The notes below the pieces were generated by a model. It saw only the letters and a program-made list of their open reading frames with translations. It was not told where the DNA came from and did not search any database. Below are positions 35,065 through 43,350 of a stretch of 64,000 nt of DNA, piece by piece. Each line of letters starts with the position of its first letter. The stretch's first letter is position 1. The stretch covers positions 1,116,001 through 1,180,000 of the forward strand of contig NZ_CP043661.1 in NCBI RefSeq assembly GCF_014217565.1, given 5' to 3'. The stretch comes from Kribbella qitaiheensis. Its GTDB lineage: Bacteria; Actinomycetota; Actinomycetes; Propionibacteriales; Kribbellaceae. A program made the position numbers and the translations under genes.

Positions 35065-36630
35065 ATGCCAGCCCTTCCGAGACCCACCCGGACCGCCCCA
35101 GTCCACCAGCCGGCGACACAGCTTCGCCTACTGGTGGTTCTCCCGCTCACGGTCGTCGGACTGGCTCTGGCCGTCGGCGCGGTCGAATTCGGCTGGAACG
35201 TGCCGACCAGCCGCCCGGCCGTCGTAGTACTGAGCCTGGCGATCCTCTTCCTGACGGTGGGGATCTGTGCCCGCCTCCTCGTCGCGGTTCACGCCGGAGA
35301 GAAGCTGTTCCAGATCGGCGACAGGCCGTGGCGCAAGGCGCCACGGGCCGGCCGGCGGGCATCATCAGGACCCGGCCGGATCCCGTCGAGGCCCGACCAG
35401 CCGGTGCGGCTCGACCATCCGTCGAGGCCCGGCCACTCGACCAGTCCGGACCACCCGATCAGGCCCACCGGCCGGCCTGATCCAGAACGGAGTGCCGAGA
35501 GCGCCGACATCGAGGTGGTTCGGGCCGCGGCCCGGGAGTTCCTCGAGCTCTTCCACGGCGAGAGCCCCCGGGCCGAGCGGCTGGGACCGCGGATCGCCGC
35601 GGTGATGCGGGAGATCGAACTGACCGGGACCTACTGGCACACGGCCGAGGAGCTGGCTTTCGGCGCCCGTGTCGCCTGGCGCAACAACGCACGGTGCATC
35701 GGCAGGCTGTATTGGCGCAGCCTCCAGGTGCGCGATCTGAGGACTGTCTCCGGCGCCGGTGATGTCGCTGGGAGCTGCTTCGACCATCTGCAGGTGGCTC
35801 ACAACGGCGGGAAGATCCGGCCGATGATCAGCGTGTTCGCTCCCGAGACTCCGGCCAGGCCCGCCCCCCGGATCTGGAATGAGCAACTCGTCCGGTACGC
35901 CGGGTACGAGCAGCCGGACGGGCGCGTCCTCGGCGACCCCCGCTACCGGACTTTCACCAGCGAACTCGTCCAGCGCGGGTGGCAACCGCCCGATGTCCCG
36001 GGAGCCTTCGACGTGCTCCCACTCGTTGTGGAGACCGTCGAGGAGGGACCGCAGATGTTCCAGCTCCCCCGCCAAGCGGTACACGAGGTTCCCCTCGAGC
36101 ACCCCGAGCTGGCGTGGTTCGCCGAGCTGGGCCTGCGGTGGCACGCGGTGCCGGTGATCAGCAACAACCGGCTCGTCATCGGCGGCGTCTCCTACCCGGC
36201 CGCTCCCTTCAACGGTTGGTACATGGGCACGGAAATCGGCGCCCGCAACCTCGGCGACAGCGACCGCTACGCCCTCGTACCCGAGATTGCGGAGCAGATG
36301 GGGCTCGACACCTCGGACGAGGCGACCCTGTGGCGAGACCGGGCCCTGGTCGAGCTCAACCGTGCGGTACTGCACTCGTTCACCGCGAACGGCGTAAGCA
36401 TCACCGACCACCACACCGAATCCCGCAGATTCCTTATCCACCTGGAACGAGAAGAACGAGCAGGCCGCCGCTGCCCCGCGGACTGGACCTGGATCGTGCC
36501 ACCGCTGTCCGGCTCGCAAACCCCGGTCTTCCACCGCTACTACACCGCCGAAACCCAACTCCCGAACTACCTGACCGACCCCGACGCAACCCACCGCTCC
36601 CTCCAAGGCGGCCCCCCGGCCTTCCCCTAA
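35065..36630 (+). CDS. nos: Nitric oxide synthase oxygenase with N-terminal membrane anchor
   Basis: A 521-residue protein. Residues 145-521 are a bacterial NOS oxygenase: WRNNARCIGR with haem-thiolate Cys211, the substrate site NGWYMGTEIGAR with Glu390 for arginine, and DWTWIVPPLSGSQTPVFH with Trp475 stacking on the pterin. It converts L-arginine to citrulline and NO. Unusual is the first 144 residues: two predicted membrane helices (about 21-45 and 51-75) and a Pro/Arg/Ser-rich linker with SRPDQP, SRPGHS-type repeats. Typical bacterial NOS proteins are about 360-400 residues and soluble. There is no reductase domain; a globin-reductase is two genes upstream. Starts 3 bp after the coiled-coil gene. 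Confidence 0.93.
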   Translation: MPALPRPTRTAPVHQPATQLRLLVVLPLTVVGLALAVGAVEFGWNVPTSRPAVVVLSLAILFLTVGICARLLVAVHAGEKLFQIGDRPWRKAPRAGRRASSGPGRIPSRPDQPVRLDHPSRPGHSTSPDHPIRPTGRPDPERSAESADIEVVRAAAREFLELFHGESPRAERLGPRIAAVMREIELTGTYWHTAEELAFGARVAWRNNARCIGRLYWRSLQVRDLRTVSGAGDVAGSCFDHLQVAHNGGKIRPMISVFAPETPARPAPRIWNEQLVRYAGYEQPDGRVLGDPRYRTFTSELVQRGWQPPDVPGAFDVLPLVVETVEEGPQMFQLPRQAVHEVPLEHPELAWFAELGLRWHAVPVISNNRLVIGGVSYPAAPFNGWYMGTEIGARNLGDSDRYALVPEIAEQMGLDTSDEATLWRDRALVELNRAVLHSFTANGVSITDHHTESRRFLIHLEREERAGRRCPADWTWIVPPLSGSQTPVFHRYYTAETQLPNYLTDPDATHRSLQGGPPAFP

Positions 36631-36695
36631 CCCCAAGCCACCTTCGAAGATGGCGTCCGCGTACTCGACTCGAGCCTGAGAGGCATAAGACCTGC

Positions 36696-36797
36696 GACCG
36701 CCTGGCGAGCCGGACCGAGGACTTCGATGAGATCGTGGCCGCCTCCCGCGACAGCAATGCCGACGACGAGCACGATCCTGAGGGTTCAACGATCGCG
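36696..36797 (+). pseudogene. TraR/DksA-family protein, internal fragment
   Basis: About 34 codons reading DRLASRTEDFDEIVAASRD then SNADDEHDPEGSTIA, the conserved acidic coiled-coil part of actinobacterial TraR/DksA proteins as I recall them. The zinc finger (CxxC...CxxC) and the start are missing and the frame continues into unrelated sequence. The rest of the gap 36631-36936 shows no gene. Confidence 0.55.
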
Positions 36798-36936
36798 GCA
36801 GCGTTGCCATCATGGGCGGCGGAGGCTAGTTGGTCCATGGCCGGCGAGTTGATGATGTATCGGACGTCTCGGGTACCTCGTTGATCTCGTACTTCTGCCT
36901 GAACATCTGCGGGTCTCGCCGCGGTGGCAAGCAAAC

Positions 36937-37413
36937 TCAGGTAGTGACCTTGATCGCACAGCTGCCGTCGGCTCCGACCACCGCGACGGCCCTGACCGTC
37001 GTTGCTGCGGCTACAGTGACCTTCGCGCCGCAGACCTGCTCCAGCGGACCCAAGCCCTGTTCTCCGTCAGCTGGGCAGGTCTTTTCACACGCTCGGTGCC
37101 AGACGATTGCCCGATATCGCCCCTCGGCGAGGGTCTTGCTCAGCGCGATCGGTTGTAAGTAGGACTGCTCGAACATCGTCCGCGCTGCCAGGTCTTCGAT
37201 CCGCAAATACCACACGGTGCGGACAGGCGTAATGCCTTGCTGGCTGACCGTCAGCGTGCCAGGTGCCATCGCGCTGCTCGGCAGCGTGCCAGCCGTACGA
37301 GCAACGGGCTGTGGCGCCGTCGGTGCGCTCGGCTCACCCGCAACCTTCGGCGATCCGCCGCAGCCTGCCAGGAGCAAGGCTGCGGCGGACGCCACGAACA
37401 AGCGTGAAATCAC
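36937..37413 (-). CDS. Predicted lipoprotein of unknown function
   Basis: A 158-residue protein with a lipoprotein signal (LFVASAAALLLAGC, Cys18 acylated), a Pro/Ala linker and a domain with RTVWYLRIEDLAARTMF, WHRACEKTCPADG and VCGAKVTV; the four Cys suggest disulfides. No family recognised. The GTG start overlaps the stop of the upstream metalloprotease gene (GTGA), so the two are coupled, and the lipoprotein may work with the protease at the cell surface. Confidence 0.7.
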   Translation of the reverse strand: MISRLFVASAAALLLAGCGGSPKVAGEPSAPTAPQPVARTAGTLPSSAMAPGTLTVSQQGITPVRTVWYLRIEDLAARTMFEQSYLQPIALSKTLAEGRYRAIVWHRACEKTCPADGEQGLGPLEQVCGAKVTVAAATTVRAVAVVGADGSCAIKVTT

Positions 37414-38090
37414 TGGGCCCAGGTGATCATGGTGACCGTGTTACCGGTCTTGATCGTGCTGACGTGGGACGCCTTGGCCGCGGCCGCGTCCGTGTGGTTG
37501 TAGATCAGGGCGAGCTCGTCATAGTCGTGCTGGTTGGGGTGCTGGTTGGTGGACCAGTCGTTGGTGTAGTCCATGCAGGTGCCGAGATTGGGGTTGTTGA
37601 AGTCCTCGTCCTGGTGGTCCAGGCCGTAGGTGTGACCGACCTCCTGGCACATCACACCCTGCCGTTCCGCGGCTGGGCTGCCGGCCTCGTAGGTGTCGTT
37701 GAGCTTCACGCTGCCCTGGCTGATGTGGGTTCCGCCGGACAGGTTGATCGAGGCCAGGCCGGCCCAGCCGTTGTTACCGTAGGCGTAGTTGCACACGTGG
37801 ACTTGTCCGCTGGTCATGGCGCAGCGGCGCCGGGTCCGGCTGCTTGCATCACCGGAGACGATCGCGCTTTCGACGTACGGGCTCTTGTTCCAGTCGGTCC
37901 GGGCGGTGCTCAGGTTGCCGGTCCAGTCCGAGGTGAGGCTGGATACGAGGGCCGGCGTGGCGGCGCCACCGGCGCGGGCCCAGTGGTAGCCACCCCACGA
38001 GTGGTTTGCCTGGGCAGGCAATGCGGCAGTGGCGGCTGTGACGGCGAGCGCTGCCGCGGCGGGGATGGTGAGGACGCGGAGGAGTTTCAT
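37410..38090 (-). CDS. Secreted metalloprotease-like protein with QEVGH motif
   Basis: A 226-residue secreted protein: signal LRVLTIPAAAALAVTAATAA, cleaved near AQANH. The putative zinc motif is CQEVGHTYGLDHQD, i.e. HExxHxxGxxH with the first His replaced by Gln; the Glu, second His and third His are kept, and CMDYTND resembles the Met-turn. From memory this Gln variant recurs in a group of uncharacterised actinobacterial secreted proteins. It may bind zinc in an altered way, be a weak protease, or not be an enzyme. AAGGAGAACC precedes ATG 38090. A BlaI-like inverted repeat lies 60 bp upstream, and the BlaI-M56 genes follow on the same strand. Confidence 0.8.
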   Translation of the reverse strand: MKLLRVLTIPAAAALAVTAATAALPAQANHSWGGYHWARAGGAATPALVSSLTSDWTGNLSTARTDWNKSPYVESAIVSGDASSRTRRRCAMTSGQVHVCNYAYGNNGWAGLASINLSGGTHISQGSVKLNDTYEAGSPAAERQGVMCQEVGHTYGLDHQDEDFNNPNLGTCMDYTNDWSTNQHPNQHDYDELALIYNHTDAAAAKASHVSTIKTGNTVTMITWAQ

Positions 38091-38149
38091 TGGGCGGTTC
38101 TCCTTTGGACGGTCTCGCGACGGGCGGTGCGAGAGTGTCCAGGAAGTTA

Positions 38150-38168
38150 CTACTAGGCAGCTTAGTAG
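38150..38168. promoter_or_regulatory. Inverted repeat resembling a BlaI-family operator
   Basis: CTACTA-GGCAGCT-TAGTAG lies 60 bp upstream of the metalloprotease start. TAGTA-type half sites resemble those bound by mycobacterial BlaI-family repressors, as I recall, and a blaI gene is 1.1 kb away. No equally clear copy is seen upstream of blaI itself. Confidence 0.5.
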
Positions 38169-38313
38169 ACCAGACCGCAACGCAAAGGTTCTCCCTTGCG
38201 CGTCGGGCGAGGGGCAGCGACTCGCTCGAAATTGCACGCAGCGCGACCGAACCTTCGCCTGAGTTACTCTCCGACGCCGTCAGCGCCGGGCAAGCAGGAG
38301 GCGCCAGGATCGA

Positions 38314-39253
38314 TCAGCACAAATCGGCAGTGACGACGATCAGCGCGGTGACGGTGGCTATCACGATCGGGGCGCCTGCAATGACCGTCACCAATCCCCC
38401 TGCAGCGCCGTACGAGACCGGGCTCATGCGGCCGTTGTCGACCGACAACCGCCGCAATCGGTTCTCAGCACTCTTTCCGCGGGCTGCCAAAGCCGCCGCC
38501 GGTGGTGTCTGGTCGACGAGCGCCAGCAACGCGCGGGCCAGCGTTGATGGGCTGTGCCTTCGGCAGGCACGATCGTCAGCAGCCATCTCGACCAAGTCAC
38601 GTATTTGCTCATCGCCAAGACCGAAAAGAAGCGCCGTCGGGAATGCACGCACCAAACCATTGCTGATTCCAACGAGCAGGTGGTGGCGACCACGCAGATG
38701 GGCACGTTCATGAGCGAGAACGGCAGCAAGCTGGCTGGGCTCGAGGGCGGTCAGGGCAGCACTGGTGATCACCACGCGCCCGATCCGCCCGGGGAGGCAG
38801 TACACAGTCGCACTCGGGTGATCGACCACGAGCGCGCCTAGATCGCGGTCGTGACGCGCCAGCAGGCCAAGGAGCTCGAGTTGCCGGCGACGGTGCCGGC
38901 GGGTGAGCCGGGCTGCGGTGGCGACTCCCCAGACAGCCCGCCCTGCAACAATGCCGACGACAAGGGCCGCGGTGATGGTGATGACAACGTCGCCCGGACT
39001 CGCGAAAGCCGTTCGGAGATCACCGACACAAACGCGCAGCGGGCCACCGGCATCAGACCTCACCACGTGCAGCCTTGTGATGGCGCAGAGACCACCGATA
39101 ACGACCGCCGTGAGCGTCGACCCCATGACCGAGAGCCAGGCGAAGAGGCCCAGCCATGGAGCGCGAGTTGGCCACGAAGAACGCTGCAGCATCGCGGGCC
39201 CGAGTGCGGGCCGTGGCGAAGGCGTAGCCGAACAAGGCGAGAGCAATGATCAT
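38314..39253 (-). pseudogene. M56 (BlaR1-type) membrane metallopeptidase, frameshifted
   Basis: A sensor-protease of about 312 residues if one base is removed. N-terminal MIIALALFGYAFATARTRA is in one frame; from MLQRSSW on it is in the next. The shift can be placed at GGGCCC, 39197-39202. It has membrane helices, then VLAHERAHLRGRHHLL, whose HERAH is the M56 zinc motif, with LVEMAADDRA following. In BlaR1/MecR1 such proteases sense a signal and inactivate the BlaI repressor. Its start overlaps the blaI stop by ATGA. There is no penicillin-binding sensor domain; actinobacterial M56 proteins usually lack it. Confidence 0.85.
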
Positions 39254-39630
39254 GGCTGTTTCCTGGTCCTGCGGCCACTGTCGTTGTCGCCGAGGAGGTT
39301 CCGGAGGCGATCGACCTCGTCAGCCGGCATCTGCTCCACGAACCGCAACAGGGCGGCCGTCGGGTCGCCACTCGCAGACAGCGCTTCGCCCATCAACTCC
39401 GCGGAGTACTCCGCGCGGCTCCTCGTCGGCCAGTAGCGGTGCGCCCTGCCGTCCAGCTCGCGGTCGAGGAACCCTTTGCGGTACAGATTGTCCATGACTG
39501 TCATGACGGTCGTGTATGCCAGTGGCCGTACAGCCTGCAGGTCGTCGAGGACTGTCCTTACGGTAGCCGGCACACCGATCGCCCAAAGACGGTCCATCAC
39601 AGCTGCTTCCAGATCACCGAATCCGCGCAT
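39250..39630 (-). CDS. BlaI/MecI/CopY family transcriptional repressor
   Basis: A 126-residue repressor: winged helix MRGFGDLEAAVMDRLWAIG, then LAYTTVMTVMDNLYRKGFL (recognition helix) and DRELDGRAHRYWPT (wing), with a C-terminal dimerisation helix region DEVDRLRNLLGD. Family members bind TACA/TAGTA-type inverted repeats and are inactivated by cleavage by the partner M56 protease, whose gene overlaps downstream. Probable targets are its own operon and the metalloprotease at 37410. Confidence 0.92.
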   Translation of the reverse strand: MRGFGDLEAAVMDRLWAIGVPATVRTVLDDLQAVRPLAYTTVMTVMDNLYRKGFLDRELDGRAHRYWPTRSRAEYSAELMGEALSASGDPTAALLRFVEQMPADEVDRLRNLLGDNDSGRRTRKQP

Positions 39631-39812
39631 CCGGCATTGTCTCCCGACCGGCCGCCGTTCGCGCTGCCATCCGGAAGCGTCGGTGCGGACGGACCCGGGA
39701 GACCTGCCACGGCCGGGACCGCGTCACGCTCGAATGTGTTCGACGTCCGCGGCCTCGCGGTTCACATCCGGCTGTCCCGGAGCACACCAGAATTCTCAGG
39801 GAGCCGCGCGGG

Positions 39813-41153
39813 CTATCGGATGCGCATGCCGGAGATGGCGCGCGAGATGACCAGGCGCTGGATTTCGCTGGTGCCTTCGAAGATTGTGTAGATTTTGGAG
39901 TCTCGGTGCATGCGCTCTACCGGGTATTCGCGGGTGTAACCGTTGCCGCCGAGGATTTGGATCGCGTCTTCCGTGGCCTTGACTGCTACCTCGCTGGCCT
40001 TGAGTTTGGCCATTGAGCCTTCGCCGTGGCGGTAGGCGGGAGTTTGGCCGCGCATCAGGGCGGCGGACATGAAGCCGGCCCGCCAGACCAGCAGGCGGGC
40101 GGCGTCGATCTCCGTCGCCATGTCGGCCAGTTTGAAGGCGATGCCCTGGTTGTCGATGATCGGGCGGCCGAACTGCTCGCGGCCCTTGGCGTATTCCAAA
40201 GCGAATTCGTACGCCGCGCGGGCGATGCCGATCGCCTGGGAGCCGACGATGTGCCGGGTCATTTCGAAGGTCGCCATCGAAGCGTTGCCGCGGGCCTTCT
40301 CGCCGTTGTTCTCGCGCGCCTTGGCCAGCCGGGCGTCGAGTTTCTCCTTGCCACCAAGGACATTCGCGGCGGGAATCCGGACATTGTCGAAGAAGACGTC
40401 CGCGGTGTGCGATGCCCGCAGCCCGTGCTTCTTCAGCTTGGTGCCCTGCTCCAGGCCCTTCACCTCGGACTTCGGTACGACGAATGCCGCCTGTCCCCTG
40501 CTGCCCAGCGACGGGTCGACGGTCGCCACGACGACGTGGATGTCTGCGATGCCGCCGTTGGTGGCCCACGCCTTCTGCCCGTTGATGACCCACTCGTCGG
40601 TCTTCTCGTCGTACGTCGCCTTGGTGCGGATCGCCGACACGTCGGAGCCGGCGCCCGGCTCGGAGGAACAGAAAGCAGCAACCTGTACGTCGTCGGGCGT
40701 GCCGTAGCAGCGCGGCAGCCACTGGCTCCACTGCTCAGGCGTGCCGTTGGAGAAGACAGCCGAGCTGGCCAGGCCCGTACCGACCAGCGACATGCCGATC
40801 CCGGCATCGCCCCAGAAGAGCTCCTCCTGGACCAGCGGCATCAGCAGACCGGACGGGTCGATGAACAGATTGATGCTGCCGTCCATGCTGTAGAGGCCGA
40901 TCTTGGCAGCCTCCTGGATCACCGGCCACGGTGTCGCCTCGCGCTCGTCCCACTCGGAGGCCGCCGGGCGGATCACATTCGCGGCGAAGTCGTGCGCCCA
41001 GTCGCGGATCTCGACCTGCTCTTCGTTCAGATTCAGGTTGAAGGTCTGCCACTCCGGCTTCGACCGCTCGGCCGCGAGCTCGCCGGCCAGGACCATCACG
41101 TCGGCCGACAGCGGCTCGGCGGGCGGCGTACTGGTTGACTCGGTCATGGTCAT
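39813..41153 (-). CDS. Acyl-CoA dehydrogenase
   Basis: A 446-residue flavoprotein. FAD-contact stretches CSSEPGAGSDVSAIRTKA and INGQKAWATNGGIADI, the middle-domain motif, and the C-terminal GGNGYTREYPVERMHRDSKI followed by IFEGTSEIQRL. The Glu of YTIFEGTSE sits at the position of the catalytic base in the short/medium-chain family. Performs the first step of beta-oxidation (alpha,beta-dehydrogenation). GGAGGAATCG precedes ATG 41153. Divergent from a TetR gene whose operon encodes other fatty-acid enzymes; an inverted repeat between them is the likely operator. Confidence 0.94.
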   Translation of the reverse strand: MTMTESTSTPPAEPLSADVMVLAGELAAERSKPEWQTFNLNLNEEQVEIRDWAHDFAANVIRPAASEWDEREATPWPVIQEAAKIGLYSMDGSINLFIDPSGLLMPLVQEELFWGDAGIGMSLVGTGLASSAVFSNGTPEQWSQWLPRCYGTPDDVQVAAFCSSEPGAGSDVSAIRTKATYDEKTDEWVINGQKAWATNGGIADIHVVVATVDPSLGSRGQAAFVVPKSEVKGLEQGTKLKKHGLRASHTADVFFDNVRIPAANVLGGKEKLDARLAKARENNGEKARGNASMATFEMTRHIVGSQAIGIARAAYEFALEYAKGREQFGRPIIDNQGIAFKLADMATEIDAARLLVWRAGFMSAALMRGQTPAYRHGEGSMAKLKASEVAVKATEDAIQILGGNGYTREYPVERMHRDSKIYTIFEGTSEIQRLVISRAISGMRIR

Positions 41154-41196
41154 CGATTCCTCCGGAGCGAGCTGCAGGGTGTCGTACGGGAGTGAT

Positions 41197-41214
41197 GTTA
41201 CCCACGAGTGTAAC
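41197..41214. promoter_or_regulatory. Candidate TetR operator between acyl-CoA dehydrogenase and TetR genes
   Basis: GTTAC...GTAAC with extra matches (GTTACcCACgaGTGTAAC), 44 bp from the dehydrogenase start and 44 bp from the TetR start. Suits bidirectional repression. Confidence 0.55.
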
Positions 41215-41257
41215 TACCGTTTGCACCGAGGGGTACCGCTGTGACTAAGATCGGTAC

Positions 41258-42070
41258 ATGAGCTCCGCGCTGCTGGCGATCGGGCGCCGCCGGACCACGG
41301 CGGAGCGTCGTCGCGACCGGGAGCGCGAGATCATCCAGGCCACCCGTGAGCTGTTCGACGAGCGCGGCACCATCGACGCCCAGATCGACGACATCGCCAA
41401 ACGGGTCGGCATCAACAAGGCGCTGATCTACCGGCACTTCGCGGGCAAGGAAGAGCTGTTCGCGCTCACCTTGGTCGACTATCTCGGCGAGCTCGACAAG
41501 AGGCTGGCGGCCGTTGACGGGCCGAGGCGTGCCCCGCTCAATCGGCTGCGTGCGCTCAGCGAGGTCTTCGTGGACTTCTGCCTGGAGTATCCGGCCTTCG
41601 CCGACTGCGCGATGAGCTTGCTGAGGCGTACGGGCGAAGAGTTGTTCGGCGAGATCACCGAACCGGTGATGACAAAACTCGGTACTGCGATGGCGAGCGC
41701 GCTGGAGCGCATCTCAACCATCCTGAAGGCGGGTCAGCGAGCCGGGGTGTTCGCCGAAGCGGACACCGACTACCTGGCCAACCACCTTTACACGCAGACG
41801 CTCGGCGCGATGCACATGGCGCGAATGGGCCTCATCGTCTCGCAGGAGACACCCGGCCTGGGACATCCCGTCGTACACCAGGCAGATATCGCGACAGTCC
41901 GTACGACGGCGATCACCGCCACCCTCGCGACCGCGGTCGGCCTCGACGCCCTCACCTCGAAACCGACGAACTCGGCGAAACCGGCGAAACCCGCCAAGCA
42001 GAACAAGACTTCCGCCCGCGTAACCAGCACCCGGCGCTCCACTTCACGCAAAGCAGGAGAGAACCCGTGA
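41258..42070 (+). CDS. TetR-family regulator of the fatty-acid cluster
   Basis: A 270-residue TetR protein. HTH: EIIQATRELFDERG, then IDDIAKRVGINKALIYRHFAG. The ligand domain spans about 75-215; a Lys/Pro/Thr-rich basic tail (about 225-270) resembling histone-like AKPAK repeats is extra. Its stop overlaps the thiolase start (GTGA), so it heads the thiolase-FabG-MaoC operon and probably represses it and the divergent acyl-CoA dehydrogenase until an acyl-CoA binds. Confidence 0.92.
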   Translation: MSSALLAIGRRRTTAERRRDREREIIQATRELFDERGTIDAQIDDIAKRVGINKALIYRHFAGKEELFALTLVDYLGELDKRLAAVDGPRRAPLNRLRALSEVFVDFCLEYPAFADCAMSLLRRTGEELFGEITEPVMTKLGTAMASALERISTILKAGQRAGVFAEADTDYLANHLYTQTLGAMHMARMGLIVSQETPGLGHPVVHQADIATVRTTAITATLATAVGLDALTSKPTNSAKPAKPAKQNKTSARVTSTRRSTSRKAGENP

Positions 42071-43350
42071 CCGAGACCCGCAAGGTGGCCGTTGTCGCCG
42101 GCAACCGAATCCCGTTCGCCCGGCAGGACAAGACCTACCGGCACGCCTCGAACTCCGACATGCTCACCGCCGCCCTCAACGGCCTGGTGGACCGCACCGG
42201 ACTAGGCGGCCAGGAGCTCGGCGAGGTGGTCGCCGGCGCGGTGCTGAAGCACGCTCGCGACTGGAACCTGGTCCGCGAGGTCGTCCTCGGCTCCAAGCTC
42301 GCGCCCTCCACCCCGGCGTACGACATCCAGCAGGCCTGCGGCACCGGCCTGGAGGCCGCGATCCTGGTCGGCAACAAGATCGCCCTCGGCCAGATCGACG
42401 CAGGTATCGCCGGTGGCGTCGACACCGCGAGCGACGCGCCGATCGCGGTCAACGACCAACTGCGCAACGTCCTCCTCGACCTCAACCGCGCGAAGTCCTT
42501 CCAGGATCGCCTCAAGGTGCTCACCAGGGTCCGCCCGAAGGACGTAGTACCGGAGATTCCGCGCAACGCCGAGCCGCGGACCCGCAAGTCGATGGGTGAC
42601 CACGCGGCCTTGACGGCGCTCGAGTGGGGCATCACCCGCGAGGCGCAGGACGAGCTCGCCTACCGGTCCCACCTCAACCTCGCCGCGGCGTACGACCGGG
42701 GATTCCAGCAGGACCTGATCACGCCGTACCTCGGGCTCGAGAAGGACCAGAACCTCCGCCCGGACACCACCCCCGAGAAGCTGGCGAAGCTCAAAACCGT
42801 TTACGGCAAGGGCGAAACGGCCACGATGACCGCCGGCAACTCCACTCCCCTGACCGACGGCGCCGCCGCGGTGCTGCTGTCCACGGACGAGTGGGCCGCC
42901 GAGCGCGGGCTCAAGCCGCTCGCCTACCTGACTCACTCCCAGACCGCGGCCGTGGATTACGTGAAGGGCGCCGAGGGCCTGCTGATGGCCCCCGCGTACG
43001 CCGTACCGCGAATGCTCGCGCGCGCCGGCCTCACCTTCTCCGACTTCGACTACTTCGAGATCCACGAGGCGTTCGCGTCGCAGGTGCTGGCTACCCTGAA
43101 GGCCTGGGAGGACCCGATCTTCTGCAAGGAACGCCTCGGCCTCGATGCGCCGCTGGGCGAGATCGACCGCGACAAGCTGAACGTCAACGGCAGCTCACTG
43201 GCGGCCGGGCACCCGTTCGCCGCGACCGGCGGGCGGATCGTCGCCGCGCTGGCCAAGCAGTTGCACGAGAACGGCGGTGGGCGCGGGCTGATCTCGATCT
43301 GCGCCGCCGGCGGGCAGGGCGTGGTCGCCATCCTGGAGGGGAACATCTGA
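42067..43350 (+). CDS. Acetyl-CoA C-acyltransferase (thiolase)
   Basis: A 427-residue thiolase. Active-site Cys in DIQQACGTGLEAAI, then HEAFASQV with the His, and the C-terminal signature NVNGSSLAAGHPFAATGGRI with ICAAGGQG containing the second Cys region. It cleaves 3-oxoacyl-CoA, the last step of beta-oxidation. Start is a GTG overlapping the TetR stop; the stop overlaps the reductase ATG by 1 bp (TGATG). Resembles FadI/FadA2-type mycobacterial thiolases. Confidence 0.94.
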   Translation: MTETRKVAVVAGNRIPFARQDKTYRHASNSDMLTAALNGLVDRTGLGGQELGEVVAGAVLKHARDWNLVREVVLGSKLAPSTPAYDIQQACGTGLEAAILVGNKIALGQIDAGIAGGVDTASDAPIAVNDQLRNVLLDLNRAKSFQDRLKVLTRVRPKDVVPEIPRNAEPRTRKSMGDHAALTALEWGITREAQDELAYRSHLNLAAAYDRGFQQDLITPYLGLEKDQNLRPDTTPEKLAKLKTVYGKGETATMTAGNSTPLTDGAAAVLLSTDEWAAERGLKPLAYLTHSQTAAVDYVKGAEGLLMAPAYAVPRMLARAGLTFSDFDYFEIHEAFASQVLATLKAWEDPIFCKERLGLDAPLGEIDRDKLNVNGSSLAAGHPFAATGGRIVAALAKQLHENGGGRGLISICAAGGQGVVAILEGNI

